The notes: generated from the sequence alone by a model not told the origin. 64,000 nucleotides of DNA from Paenibacillus mendelii (GCF_024498075.1 NZ_JANHOF010000004.1:372001-436000), one strand, 5' to 3'. Counted from the first letter of the stretch, positions 1 to 8,311 are shown. A program made the numbers and translations.

Positions 1-1795
1 ATATTTGCGAAGCGATAATGAAGTCCTCGATACGTTCCGGATACTGGCCGAACAGCTCATTAATCTGATCTGCCATCAGCTGGACACGGTAACGGAAGGC
101 TGAATCCGGTCCGCGAACCGGAGCCGTCGCATGCGTTACCCACTGCTCATTGTCTTTCCACGGCCATACATGCTCTTCTTCAATGTATTTGCGAATCGAG
201 GATAGACTCGTACAGCCGTGGTAGCCCATCTCTCCGGCAAAATGCGACCTTGCCATGGAATAGAAGCTGCTCTTGAAGTAATCGCGCGCGCCCCATAGAT
301 GACGTTCCGGGTAAGCGTCCTCATTCTTCAGACGGTACGCTTCCGGGGATATGTAAGGCGAGCTTGGCACATATGGGCGGTAAGGATCATGCTGGAACAA
401 TACATCCGGAAGAACCTTTCGCGTGAGTACATTATCATTCGGGTCAAGCCCCGTATATACAAAGCTGTCATCGCATTCGTTATCTCCACACCAGATCGCA
501 AGCGACGGGTGATTGCGCAGCTTGCGCACGATAACTTCCGCTTCCTTCCGAAGAGCCTCTTGGAATGCAGGGTCCTGCGGATACATGGCGCAAGCCATGG
601 CGAAATCCTGCCAGACGAGAATTCCGTTCCGATCACATAGATCGAAGAAATCATGATCCTCGTAGACGCTGCCGCCCCAGCAGCGGAGCATGTTGCAGTT
701 CAAATCGACGGCCAAGTCGATTGCTTCGGCCACCCGGTCCGCATCCTTACTGTGGAACATGTCGAGCGGCACCCAGTTCGAGCCTTTAATCAAGATCGGA
801 ACGCCGTTCACCTTGAACATGAACTGGCCCGGATGCTCTATCGTAGATATATCCGTGCGAATGAGCTCAACGGTACGAATCCCGATGTGATCCACTCGCG
901 TATCGAGTACTTCCTCTCCGCTGAGAAGCTCGGTCGTCACTTCATACAGCGCTGCTTCTCCGTAACCCCTTGGCCACCACAGCGAGGGATTCGGAATGGC
1001 GAAGCGAAGATGGCCGTAAGTAAATCGCAGCGGATAGGTTTGCTCATACCGCGAGCTGCCGCAAACGGCCGTTATTTTGAGCTGCAAATTGCGCAATCGG
1101 CGCGGCTCTGCCCGCATTTGGTAGAACAGCTGCACAACCGCATGCCGTTCGGTTGCTTCTACCGTGGTGAAGTACAAATCATCGATCTCATTCGCTTCAT
1201 GCACAACAAGCTCGACGGATCGCCATAAGCCTGCTGATACCGCGCGCGGCATAATGTCCCAGCCATACATATGAGGCGCTTTGCGAATCCATAGCTGCTC
1301 ATAGTTCGTCTGCATCGCGCGGCTCGAAGGATCATATCGCTTCGACATCGCCTCGATGACTGCCGATCGAATGCGAATCGTCAGCTTATGCTTCTGTCCC
1401 TGCTTGATCCGGCCGCTCACATCGAAGCGATGCTCAATGAGCATATTGTCCGAATGACCGATCAGCTCATTATCCAGCCAATACGCTGCCATGCAATCGA
1501 CACCGTGGAAAATCAGCTCGATGCGCCGGCTGCCGATCGGCACGTCCACTTGAAGCTCCCGCTCATACCACCACTCGTAGGTCTCATATTGTTGAAGCTC
1601 GTAAATATTGTCACCCACATACGGATCCGGCAATAATCCGGCTTCGACGAGATCCAGCTCCACGTTGCCTGGGACCTGGCCTGCGATCGGCTGCATAGAA
1701 AACGTTTGCAATTGCGCCGGCTCAGAGATCTGGTGCTCCCCCTGCGGAAAGTAGTATAACGTCCATTGACCATCAAGGTCGATTGTTCGGGTCAT
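1..1795 (-). CDS. Beta-mannosidase-like glycoside hydrolase family 2 (3' end cut by window edge)
   Basis: The frame is open from an ATG at 1795 to the window edge (598 codons, no stop), so the C-terminus lies outside. The order is GH2: an N-terminal sugar-binding beta domain starting MTRTIDLDGQWTL, an Ig-like domain, then a TIM barrel with RCWGGSVYEDHDFFDLCD and GILVWQDFAMACAMYP, the block typical of beta-mannosidases. Glu440 in WCGDNE fits the acid/base and Glu522 in FAGEMGYHG fits the nucleophile. There is no signal peptide, so it probably acts in the cytoplasm, releasing mannose from imported beta-mannosides. AGGGGG lies about 12 bases before the start. The family is firm; substrate is inferred from motifs only. 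Confidence 0.88.
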   Translation of the reverse strand, partial: MTRTIDLDGQWTLYYFPQGEHQISEPAQLQTFSMQPIAGQVPGNVELDLVEAGLLPDPYVGDNIYELQQYETYEWWYERELQVDVPIGSRRIELIFHGVDCMAAYWLDNELIGHSDNMLIEHRFDVSGRIKQGQKHKLTIRIRSAVIEAMSKRYDPSSRAMQTNYEQLWIRKAPHMYGWDIMPRAVSAGLWRSVELVVHEANEIDDLYFTTVEATERHAVVQLFYQMRAEPRRLRNLQLKITAVCGSSRYEQTYPLRFTYGHLRFAIPNPSLWWPRGYGEAALYEVTTELLSGEEVLDTRVDHIGIRTVELIRTDISTIEHPGQFMFKVNGVPILIKGSNWVPLDMFHSKDADRVAEAIDLAVDLNCNMLRCWGGSVYEDHDFFDLCDRNGILVWQDFAMACAMYPQDPAFQEALRKEAEVIVRKLRNHPSLAIWCGDNECDDSFVYTGLDPNDNVLTRKVLPDVLFQHDPYRPYVPSSPYISPEAYRLKNEDAYPERHLWGARDYFKSSFYSMARSHFAGEMGYHGCTSLSSIRKYIEEEHVWPWKDNEQWVTHATAPVRGPDSAFRYRVQLMADQINELFGQYPERIEDFIIASQI

Positions 1796-1945
1796 ATATG
1801 AAGTAAGCCCCCTGTCTGGATGATCAGAAGCGGTTAACGCTCCTTTCATCAGTATAGGGGGCTAGGCCTTCGTTTTCTTACCCTTAGTTCGGAAAAAGCT
1901 ATCTTTATTTCGGCAGCTCTTTTGTCTCCGACGAAGATCAAGGCT

Positions 1946-2593
1946 TCAGGAGTAAAATAAGCCATGCAGCCGTTTACACGAAAATAAATCAACTGGTAAA
2001 TCACTTACTCCCCCCTTACTCCATTTCATGTAGATCCGTTCCTTAAAGCCTTTTATTCTGGAAAGTTTCTCCTGTTTCCGCTCGTAAATGTCAAATCCAA
2101 GATTTTTGTACATCTGTAACGCAACTACATTCGTATCGACAACCTCCAGGATATAATGGCGGTAGGGCAGTTCTTGCATCACATGCTTGAACAACGCAGT
2201 CGAAACCCCCTTACCGCGCGCTCTTTCCGATGTGGCGACACATTCGATATAACCCGTATCGTCTTCATAAGGCAATACAGCATTAAATTCTTTATCTAAC
2301 GTAAGGTAGGCCATACTTCCCATAAGGAAACCAAACGCTTCTTTCAAGGAAGGTTTATCAATAGCCATCGCCGGCTGCCGATTATTGGAACAGGCCAGTA
2401 TACCGACAATCTCACCGTCCACCTCCGCGACATAGAACACATCCGGGCAAAACAGATTGCAAAAGGCGGCTTTCAACTTCGTTCTATCTTTGGTGAAAAA
2501 GGACAGATTTCGATAATAACCATCCACGAACACATCCGCCACGTCATCTCGAATATCATGATCGTAATCCGCCATTCGTTTAATCTGGATCAT
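1946..2593 (-). CDS. GNAT family N-acetyltransferase
   Basis: 215 residues. The acetyl-CoA binding loop is seen as SERARGKGVSTALFKHVM (R/Q-x-x-G-x-G/A), followed by the late motif NVVALQMYKNLGFDIYER that closes the GNAT fold. It should transfer an acetyl group from acetyl-CoA to an amine; the substrate cannot be read from sequence. GAGGGGG sits 9 bases before the ATG. It runs in the same direction as the PAP2 gene 23 bases upstream, so the two may be co-transcribed. The C-terminal 25 residues after the GNAT core have no recognised match. Confidence 0.85.
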   Translation of the reverse strand: MIQIKRMADYDHDIRDDVADVFVDGYYRNLSFFTKDRTKLKAAFCNLFCPDVFYVAEVDGEIVGILACSNNRQPAMAIDKPSLKEAFGFLMGSMAYLTLDKEFNAVLPYEDDTGYIECVATSERARGKGVSTALFKHVMQELPYRHYILEVVDTNVVALQMYKNLGFDIYERKQEKLSRIKGFKERIYMKWSKGGVSDLPVDLFSCKRLHGLFYS

Positions 2594-2616
2594 CCCGCTA
2601 CCCCCTCAAGAGCTCC

Positions 2617-3126
2617 TCATAAAGTAATAAATATGGCCGTCATATAACCAATCATTCCTCCAACCAAACAATCCAGCGGGTAATGATAGCCCCAATACAC
2701 GCGCGAGACAGCAACCAAGATCGCAAGACCGGTCAAGATCATTGAGACGGCAGGCGTTGAAGCAAGCATGAGCGGGGTAAGTAGAGCAAATATAGCGGTT
2801 GTATGGCCGGAGGGGAACGAATAGTCTTTCAAAGGGAATTTACCTACTCTCACGTGGTTCATCTTGCGATAAGGCCGAGCTCTGCGCACGTTTTTCTTTA
2901 TGATCACAGTAATGATGTGGCTAATTGTCAAGGCGATCAAGCTTTCAAGCCCTGCCTCGCTGAACTCTCCCTTGGCGAACCCTATTAGGAACACCGCGAA
3001 CAGAATCGTAAACGAAGCTCCGCCCAAATGCGTTAACCAACCGAACAACCAGTCTAGCGACGGTCTGCTCAGCCGCTGATTGCACCACAACAATAAGGAG
3101 TGATCCATTCGTTTGATCCACTGCAT
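2617..3126 (-). CDS. PAP2-family membrane phosphatase (undecaprenyl-diphosphatase-like)
   Basis: 169 residues from the ATG at 3126, chosen because AGGAG lies 10 bases before it; an in-frame GTG at 3135 is too close to that site. The three phosphatase motifs are present in order: KNVRRARPYR (K-x6-RP), SFPSGHTT (PSGH) and SRVYWGYHYPLD (SR-x5-H-x3-D). About five hydrophobic segments surround them. Short PAP2 proteins of this type in Bacillota (BcrC-like) dephosphorylate undecaprenyl diphosphate at the membrane outer face and can lower bacitracin sensitivity. Phosphatidylglycerophosphatase activity is an alternative. Confidence 0.85.
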   Translation of the reverse strand: MQWIKRMDHSLLLWCNQRLSRPSLDWLFGWLTHLGGASFTILFAVFLIGFAKGEFSEAGLESLIALTISHIITVIIKKNVRRARPYRKMNHVRVGKFPLKDYSFPSGHTTAIFALLTPLMLASTPAVSMILTGLAILVAVSRVYWGYHYPLDCLVGGMIGYMTAIFITL

Positions 3127-3545
3127 AAATTTCACGCTCCTTCGACCACTATCGGAACAACTTTAGTTTGAATGATTCATTCAAAATTAAAATTAAAAAA
3201 GAAACTGAATTATTTCTTTACCATTCTGCTGTTATTTCTTTTAATGCCATGATACCTGATCCAATTACAAAAACAAACGTACTCAAGTATAGGTCAAACT
3301 CCGTCTCAAGACGGAGCATTATGTATGCCTCTGATACGCTCATTTTGATGAGTGCATTAACATAAATGACTGCTCGCTCTTGTTAGAAAAACGAAAAGTA
3401 ATGGATAAATATGATTAAAAGACTACTTTATGTATAAAATAATAAGATGATTTAATGGACTGATCTAGATCTATAATGCGTAATGAATAAATTTAACGGT
3501 GTGAGCCAGTCGTTTCATTATAATAAGCAGAATGTGGTGAATTAA
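3127..3545. other. AT-rich intergenic region
   Basis: About 420 bases between divergent genes (PAP2 on minus, EEP protein on plus). It should hold both promoters. A TATAAT box at 3519-3524 suits the EEP gene, but I see no convincing -35 at normal spacing. A perfect inverted repeat, CTCCGTCT-CA-AGACGGAG, lies at 3299-3316 without a following T run and could be an operator. No credible gene is seen. Confidence 0.5.
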
Positions 3546-4241
3546 ATGGACGCAACTAACTATATTAGAGTGATGACCTATGGTATTCGACACGGAAAAG
3601 GCATGGATGGGCGAACCAGTTTACGACACATAGCAGAAGACATTGCGGAAGCTAATCCGGATGTTGTTTCCCTGCAGGGAGTTGACCGATTTTTACCTCG
3701 CAGCGGCTTTCAAGATCAGGTAAACAGATTGGCCAAACAACTCGGGATGTATTCCTGCTTCTCTCCCAGTGTGAACCTTCTCATCGTCCAATACGGTAAT
3801 GCCATTCTAAGCCGCTATCCGATTATTTCAAAAGAAATTAAGTATCTTGGCGGGTCCATAGAGCGAAGGAGTATTCTCATAGCGAGACTGCAAATACGAG
3901 GAGAAACGGTCACCGTACTAAATACCCATCTGGGAGTAAATACGAAGTCACGAATGAAGCAGGTCCCGATTCTTTGTGACGTTTTAAACAAGCTGGAACA
4001 GCCTGCGATCTTAGCTGGGGATTTTAATATGGAGATGGACGACGCTTTGATGAAACAAATGAACTCTCGTTGGCAAAAAATCGAGTTACAGAACACGCGT
4101 CCTACCGTAGAGAATGGGGGAGAGATCGATCATATATTTGTAAACATGATGATCGAAGAGGCCGAAGCCTGGGTACAGCCTTCGGCCTCTTCGGATCATA
4201 ATCCGGTTATTGCACAGTTTCGCTGGAGATCAGATAATTAA
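3546..4241 (+). CDS. Endonuclease/exonuclease/phosphatase (EEP) family protein with altered metal site
   Basis: 231 residues, no signal peptide. EEP landmarks are clear: DG-x-TSLRHIAEDI, NTHLG (His128), AGDFN (Asp159, Asn161), GGEIDHIFV (Asp195-His196) and SSDHNPV (Asp217-His218). Two normally near-invariant positions differ. The Asn of the opening Y-N-I motif is Gly13 (MTYGIRHGKG), and the metal-binding Glu of LQEVD is Gly45 (LQGVD). The frame is otherwise intact, which suggests either an inactive phosphodiesterase or changed chemistry. Family members cut nucleic acids, phosphoinositides or sphingomyelin. A GTGGTGA site precedes the ATG. A 17-bp inverted repeat lies in its last codons. Confidence 0.85.
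   Translation: MDATNYIRVMTYGIRHGKGMDGRTSLRHIAEDIAEANPDVVSLQGVDRFLPRSGFQDQVNRLAKQLGMYSCFSPSVNLLIVQYGNAILSRYPIISKEIKYLGGSIERRSILIARLQIRGETVTVLNTHLGVNTKSRMKQVPILCDVLNKLEQPAILAGDFNMEMDDALMKQMNSRWQKIELQNTRPTVENGGEIDHIFVNMMIEEAEAWVQPSASSDHNPVIAQFRWRSDN
4151..4197 (+). repeat. Long inverted repeat inside the 3' end of the EEP gene
   Basis: The arms at 4151-4167 (GATCGAAGAGGCCGAAG) and 4180-4197 are reverse complements except for one extra base in the right arm; the loop is 12 bases. It ends 44 bases before the stop codon and spans codons for the catalytic SDH motif, so it is constrained as protein too. No T run follows, so a simple terminator is unlikely. Confidence 0.7.
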
Positions 4242-4332
4242 CACGTTATATATTGACACAATATCCCTTATTTATGACACCAAAAGTTTCACCGCACCAC
4301 CATGATCAACGGCCTTGTCCACCTTGATTTTG

Positions 4333-5376
4333 CTATTTTAATTGAGCGGCTTGGTCGATGTATCTTTCTACAATGCTGTCCTCGAACTGATGCGGCAGAG
4401 CTACTTTGCCCCCGTATTTGGAGGTGTGGTAGATGGCCATCATCACTTGGTACGACAGCATCGAATGCTCAAGATCACAGATATGGCCGGCTTCGGGATC
4501 CGACACATATCCTTCAATGGAATCCATATAAGTGACCAATGCGCCCATGTAGCTGTCTTCCCAGCTCGATTTCTGGACCACATGCTGATGTGTTGTATAA
4601 TTTCTTAGTTCGAGCTTCTGGTTAAGATCAATCTTCAGATGTCCCTCGGAACCGTATACGTCAATGCCAATATGGTAGAACGGATTTGTTTCTCCCGGAA
4701 TGGACCTGGCGAACGCCCCGCATTCGAAGATAGCACGCACCCCATTATCGAAAAGCACGGTCGCCATCGATTCATCCGGTGCGATGATGGAAGAGCTGTC
4801 CTTCCCTTCATAGGCTCCCGTTTGACCCATCACCCAGCTAACAGGGTTGAAATCATTAAAAAACATGACCATATCAATGAGATGCGAGCCTTGCTCCATA
4901 ATGTTCACTTTCGTGGAGGCCCGAATAAACTCAATTTCACCAATGGCTCCGTCTTGTAACCATTTGCGGGCTGTGCTCCATGCCGGTAAATATTTATGCT
5001 GATGGTTGACGAGCACTAATTTCTGATTTGCTTTGCAAATCTCCGCGATCTCGTAAGCTTCAGAAGGTGTAAGCGCTAATGGTTTTTCGATATTGATGAG
5101 CTTGACGCTGGGAAACTGGACAGCCACTTTCACCAATTCAAGCCGAGCATCTGCGCTGCTGACAATATCGACCACGTCAGGGCTCGTATCCTGCAGTAAT
5201 TGTGCTAAGTTCAAGGAACGGTGCGGGATCATATATTGGTCAGCAAGCTGATTTAGACGGTCTACATTAGAATGTCCGCAAATCCCCACTAACTCGATTC
5301 GATCGCATTCTTGGTACGCTTTGGCATGGGCATCTGCCCAGCCTTTCGTTCCGACAAGCACGGCTTTCAACTTCAT
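4333..5376 (-). CDS. Gfo/Idh/MocA family NAD(P)-dependent oxidoreductase
   Basis: 347 residues. An N-terminal Rossmann fold (VGTKGWADAHAKAY, a variant of GxGxxA) is followed by the hallmark EKPLALTPSEA, where EKP places the substrate-binding Lys, and then an alpha/beta domain. Members oxidise or reduce sugars and inositols, or act in sugar epimerisation, in the cytoplasm. RBS GGAGGAG lies about 11 bases before the ATG. It is a single transcription unit; a pair of GTTAAA-type inverted sequences upstream suggests its own regulator. Substrate unknown. Confidence 0.87.
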   Translation of the reverse strand: MKLKAVLVGTKGWADAHAKAYQECDRIELVGICGHSNVDRLNQLADQYMIPHRSLNLAQLLQDTSPDVVDIVSSADARLELVKVAVQFPSVKLINIEKPLALTPSEAYEIAEICKANQKLVLVNHQHKYLPAWSTARKWLQDGAIGEIEFIRASTKVNIMEQGSHLIDMVMFFNDFNPVSWVMGQTGAYEGKDSSSIIAPDESMATVLFDNGVRAIFECGAFARSIPGETNPFYHIGIDVYGSEGHLKIDLNQKLELRNYTTHQHVVQKSSWEDSYMGALVTYMDSIEGYVSDPEAGHICDLEHSMLSYQVMMAIYHTSKYGGKVALPHQFEDSIVERYIDQAAQLK

Positions 5377-5448
5377 ACTGGCATGTCTCCTCCCTATAAC
5401 AGCTATACGGGCTCAGATCCTCTGAATAACCGCGCCTGCTGGAAATCT

Positions 5449-5542
5449 GTTAAATTTCGAGTTTAACATAGCATTTCGCGATTCGCTTCGTCAATCCTAA
5501 TGTGAAGGCGTATCTTCGGCGGTTTTCTTCGGGTTAAACTCG
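5449..5542. promoter_or_regulatory. Candidate operator pair upstream of the Gfo/Idh gene
   Basis: GTTAAA-N7-TTTAAC at 5449-5467 is a perfect inverted repeat. The ten bases CGAGTTTAAC (5458-5467) recur as their exact reverse complement at 5533-5542. Two spaced copies of one site upstream of a sugar-oxidoreductase gene fit LacI- or AraC-type control by looping. This is inference; no regulator gene is adjacent. Confidence 0.35.
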
Positions 5543-5643
5543 CTACGGAGTGAATCCAGTGTTACAACGATAGCTTTACTATAGAGGACGATGAGCGCAT
5601 AAGAATTAAAATTATTGGCGATTATCTATTTTTAGTGGCGCAT

Positions 5644-6111
5644 CTAGGATTCCACGGAATCACCTAAGGACAATTTCATACCTTCGTGACTATCCACGAA
5701 TCCTAGACGTTCATAGAATCGATGGGCATCTTTGCGTTTTTTATCCGTTGTTAGTTGAACCAGTCCGCAGCCATACGCCTTTGCTGAATCGATGGCATGA
5801 CGAACGATTGCCTCTCCAATACCGTTACTGCGATATTGCTTGTCCACTCGAACACCATCGATTTGAGCACGCGTCATTCCTAATCGCGCAAGTCCCGGTA
5901 TGAATGTAAGCTGAAGACAGCCAATTACCTCTTCTTTTTCTACAGCAACAATTATCGAATTTCCTGCCTGCTTTTGGATTTCTGAGAAAGCATCTATATA
6001 GGCTTGGGGTAATGGAAGTTCATATCGTTCTCGGCTTACACCCAGCTCATCATCAACCAATAGCCGTACAATCCCTTCAAGATCATGCCGCAATGCCGAT
6101 CTTATCTCCAT
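5644..6111 (-). CDS. GNAT family N-acetyltransferase
   Basis: 155 residues from the ATG at 6111; the start is set by GGGAG about 9 bases upstream rather than by the GTG at 6120. The acetyl-CoA loop is YRSNGIGEAIVRHAI and the terminal motif is DAHRFYERLGFVDSHEGM. The layout matches small bacterial GNAT enzymes that acetylate an unknown amine. It is flanked by a Gfo/Idh gene and a decayed gene, with no operon partner. Confidence 0.85.
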   Translation of the reverse strand: MEIRSALRHDLEGIVRLLVDDELGVSRERYELPLPQAYIDAFSEIQKQAGNSIIVAVEKEEVIGCLQLTFIPGLARLGMTRAQIDGVRVDKQYRSNGIGEAIVRHAIDSAKAYGCGLVQLTTDKKRKDAHRFYERLGFVDSHEGMKLSLGDSVES

Positions 6112-6225
6112 ATTTCTCACTCCCTATTATTCAACACGCCTAGGACTATACTTCGCTTTTCAATGAACAATCACCTGCCATCATGATTTGGTTAGGGAGG
6201 ATCAGCACTTAGCGAGCCTAAGAGC

Positions 6226-6595
6226 ATGGAGGATTGCGGGAACGCACCGAGAAAAGAGCTGCTTAAAGATCTCAGCGTTGCTTTTGCCATTCACGATCAA
6301 GATTTTATTCTGGCGAATGTTACGGATGATATCACCCTTGAATATTGCCGGTGAGAAACTTATCCAAGGAAAAGATGAATTCGCAGAAGTTCTGCATCAG
6401 AAGATGAATCGGAAAGCAGTGGAGTTGCATCTGAAGACAATCATCAGGCATGGGAGTTCTGCCGCTGTAGAGGGTATTTTATGCGTTGACAACCATATAA
6501 GCTACGCTTTCTGCTAGGTATACCTTTTCAGCCGTGCAGGCAAGCATGCCACAATAAAACAAATAACCTCGTATGTAATCGAAATAATCCCCTAA
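6226..6595 (+). pseudogene. Decayed SnoaL-like/NTF2-fold protein
   Basis: The remnant reads in two frames. Frame 1 from 6226 gives RKELLKDLSVAFAIHDQDF then ILANVTDD. About position 6335-6345 the match moves to frame 2: AGEKLIQGKDEFAEVL, KAVELHLKTII and HGSSAAVEGIL. Frame 2 then meets a TAG at 6515-6517, where the family normally has Asp in YAFCD-VY, and continues as VYLFSRAGKHATIKQITSYV to TAA at 6593-6595. Intact members are about 125-residue cone-shaped alpha+beta proteins of mostly unknown function. One frameshift plus one internal stop make a functional product unlikely. Confidence 0.8.
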
Positions 6596-6641
6596 CGCTT
6601 CAAGAAGCGTAGGCCAATGACATTGATTAAGTATCTCGGTG

Positions 6642-6681
6642 ACAAACACCCAATCAACCAAGAACAGCCATGCATAACTTA
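6642..6681 (+). promoter_or_regulatory. Candidate sporulation promoter of the first yjcZ-like gene
   Basis: ACAAACACCCAATCA (6642-6656), then 16 bases, then GCATAACTTA with CATA at 6673. The same arrangement at exactly the same spacing precedes the second copy. CATAnnnTA matches the sigma-K -10 consensus; the upstream block is not a clear sigma-K -35. The recurrence is seen directly; sigma-factor assignment is inference. Confidence 0.4.
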
Positions 6682-6715
6682 CAAGGTACCACAACACAAG
6701 GAGGTGCAAGAAAAT

Positions 6716-6823
6716 ATGTCTGGATATGTTGGTGGAGCCTTCACAAACGTAGGGTCGATCTTGGTACTCTTCATCTTGTTGGTGATTATCGCTTGTAGCT
6801 GCGGGATATTTGGCGGTTTCTAA
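6716..6823 (+). CDS. YjcZ-like small sporulation membrane protein (copy 1)
   Basis: 35 residues: a short MSGYVGGAFTN head, one hydrophobic span (ILVLFILLVIIACSC) and a GIFGGF tail. This fits the YjcZ family, tiny spore- or mother-cell-associated proteins of Bacillota found as clustered copies. A strong AAGGAGGTG lies 9 bases before the ATG. A second copy follows 207 bases downstream with nearly the same first 29 residues. Function at the molecular level is not known. Confidence 0.85.
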   Translation: MSGYVGGAFTNVGSILVLFILLVIIACSCGIFGGF

Positions 6824-6881
6824 TTAATTCCGATGTAAATTCCGTACAGGGAGACTCTATAGTGCCTTCATATATCTCCTG

Positions 6882-6909
6882 AAAGACCCGCCCGGTCTGC
6901 GGATCTTTT
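6882..6909 (+). terminator. Rho-independent terminator after yjcZ copy 1
   Basis: AAGACCCGC and GCGGATCTT pair with one mismatch around a short CCGGTCT loop, followed by TTTT. It separates the two yjcZ-like genes into two transcription units. Confidence 0.65.
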
Positions 6910-6955
6910 ACATTGAATACTCAAAGGCTATTGACATGGAATAATCGTCTCTGTA

Positions 6956-6995
6956 ACAAACACCCAATCATACTACAATAGTCGTGCATAAAATA
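6956..6995 (+). promoter_or_regulatory. Candidate sporulation promoter of the second yjcZ-like gene
   Basis: ACAAACACCCAATCA (6956-6970), 16 bases, then GCATAAAATA with CATA at 6987. The conserved blocks and spacing are the same as upstream of copy 1, while the 16-base spacer has diverged, so the blocks look selected. Confidence 0.4.
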
Positions 6996-7030
6996 AAGGG
7001 TACCCTGCAGGCAAGGAGGTGCATTCAAAA

Positions 7031-7129
7031 ATGTCCGGATATGTTGGTGGAGCTTTCACAAACACAGGAACGATCCTGGTACTTTTTATCTTGTTGGTGA
7101 TTATTGCTTGCAGCTGCATGCGCTTCTAG
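7031..7129 (+). CDS. YjcZ-like small sporulation membrane protein (copy 2)
   Basis: 32 residues. The head MSGYVGGAFTN and the membrane span LVLFILLVIIACSC are identical to copy 1; only V-to-T and S-to-T changes near residue 13 and a shorter MRF tail differ. CAAGGAGGTG precedes the ATG. The unit arose by tandem duplication that included the promoter and was then separated by a terminator. Confidence 0.85.
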   Translation: MSGYVGGAFTNTGTILVLFILLVIIACSCMRF

Positions 7130-7193
7130 TCGCAGCGAAGTAACCTTCAAGTGACCTCCTATACGTGGACTGTCATGATTCCTCCCTCCCCCC

Positions 7194-7231
7194 AAAAAAG
7201 ACCCGAACTACACCGCGGGTCTTTTTTCTTT
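7194..7231. terminator. Bidirectional terminator between yjcZ copy 2 and the nitrilase gene
   Basis: AAAAAAGACCCG and CGGGTCTTTTTT form a perfect stem around an 8-10 base loop. The A and T tracts on both sides allow it to end transcription from the plus-strand yjcZ unit and the minus-strand nitrilase gene that converge here. Confidence 0.85.
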
Positions 7232-7270
7232 GTCTTGCCTTGATATAAAGGCATGTTCCTCCCCGCCAAG

Positions 7271-8218
7271 TCATTTTCTTCGTACGATGTCTTGCTTGCT
7301 GTCGTTGACGATCAATTGAAAGACATCCGGACGGCTGTAATGCCCGACTGCATCAAAATCAAACCGGCTCTGTGTGATCAAGGAGAGGTCCAGCGTTGAA
7401 ATCAGAATCCCTTCCTGTTCATAGAGCGGCTCAACGATATAGTCGCCTAGCGGCCCTACAATAGCGCTGCCCCCTCGGCTTAGAGTATCGGCATCGTCCT
7501 GGATGTCCTCATAACAAGCCAAATCAGTCGGATAGGAAGCTTTCGTCGCAAACTGATTGCAAGAAATAACGTAACAGCGGCCTTCACAAGCGATATGACG
7601 GATCGTCGACTGCCACGTATCGCGGGCATCAGCCGTTGGAGCAAGATAAATGTCAATGCCTTGCGCATACATAGCCGTCCGCGCCAGCGGCATATAATTT
7701 TCCCAACATATCAATCCGCCGATTCTGCCGAAAGGTGTATCGATAACGGTAAGCGTACTTCCGTCGCCTTGTCCCCATAAGAGACGTTCGGAACCTGTTG
7801 GAACAAGCTTTCTATGCTTGCCCAGAAGCTCCCCGTCCGGACCTATATATACCATCGAATTGAATAACGTCCCCGTACTGAAATCCTGGTCACGCTCCAC
7901 AACGCCGATCACCAGATAAACGCCAAGCTCTCTAGCCAGTTCGCCAAAAATCCGGGTCTCGGCCCCTGGGATGGCGATGGAGCTTTCCCAGTAGCGTTCC
8001 CAATCTCTTCTCCCGTCCACCGTACGGCTTCCAACACGGGCACCAAAGCTTAAACCCCGGGGATACCCCGGCAAGAATACCTCGGGAAACACAATCAATT
8101 CGGCTCCTTGCCCGGCCGCCTCTCTCGACATGCTCTCAATCTTGTCCATGGCGGATTGTTTATCGAACAAAATAGGTGCGTCTTGAACGACAGCTACTGT
8201 CAGTTGACGTTTCTTCAT
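7271..8218 (-). CDS. Nitrilase-type carbon-nitrogen hydrolase
   Basis: 315 residues, cytoplasmic. The catalytic triad is visible: Glu46 in VFPEVFLPGYPRG, Lys137 in GKHRKLVPTGSE and Cys171 in GLICWENYMPL. The ICWENYMPL block is characteristic of true nitrilases (nitrile to acid plus ammonia) more than of amidases. AAGGAGGG precedes the ATG. It is divergent from a MocR regulator with three direct repeats between them, so the regulator probably controls it. The nitrile used is unknown. Confidence 0.9.
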   Translation of the reverse strand: MKKRQLTVAVVQDAPILFDKQSAMDKIESMSREAAGQGAELIVFPEVFLPGYPRGLSFGARVGSRTVDGRRDWERYWESSIAIPGAETRIFGELARELGVYLVIGVVERDQDFSTGTLFNSMVYIGPDGELLGKHRKLVPTGSERLLWGQGDGSTLTVIDTPFGRIGGLICWENYMPLARTAMYAQGIDIYLAPTADARDTWQSTIRHIACEGRCYVISCNQFATKASYPTDLACYEDIQDDADTLSRGGSAIVGPLGDYIVEPLYEQEGILISTLDLSLITQSRFDFDAVGHYSRPDVFQLIVNDSKQDIVRRK

Positions 8219-8311
8219 TTCATCATCCCTCCTTGCGGCGATGCCTGTACATCGTGAAGCGCATCGAATTCCGACTTAAACACTATGATATAAGAAAACG
8301 CACATTAGCGA

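Noticed and set aside
653..1228. 191-codon plus-strand frame and shorter ones from 299 on
   Set aside because: They lie opposite the GH2 gene, whose motifs and active-site residues are clear on the minus strand across the whole interval.
3168..3365. 65-codon plus-strand frame
   Set aside because: No ribosome binding site, no recognisable domain, and composition like the AT-rich intergenic DNA around it.
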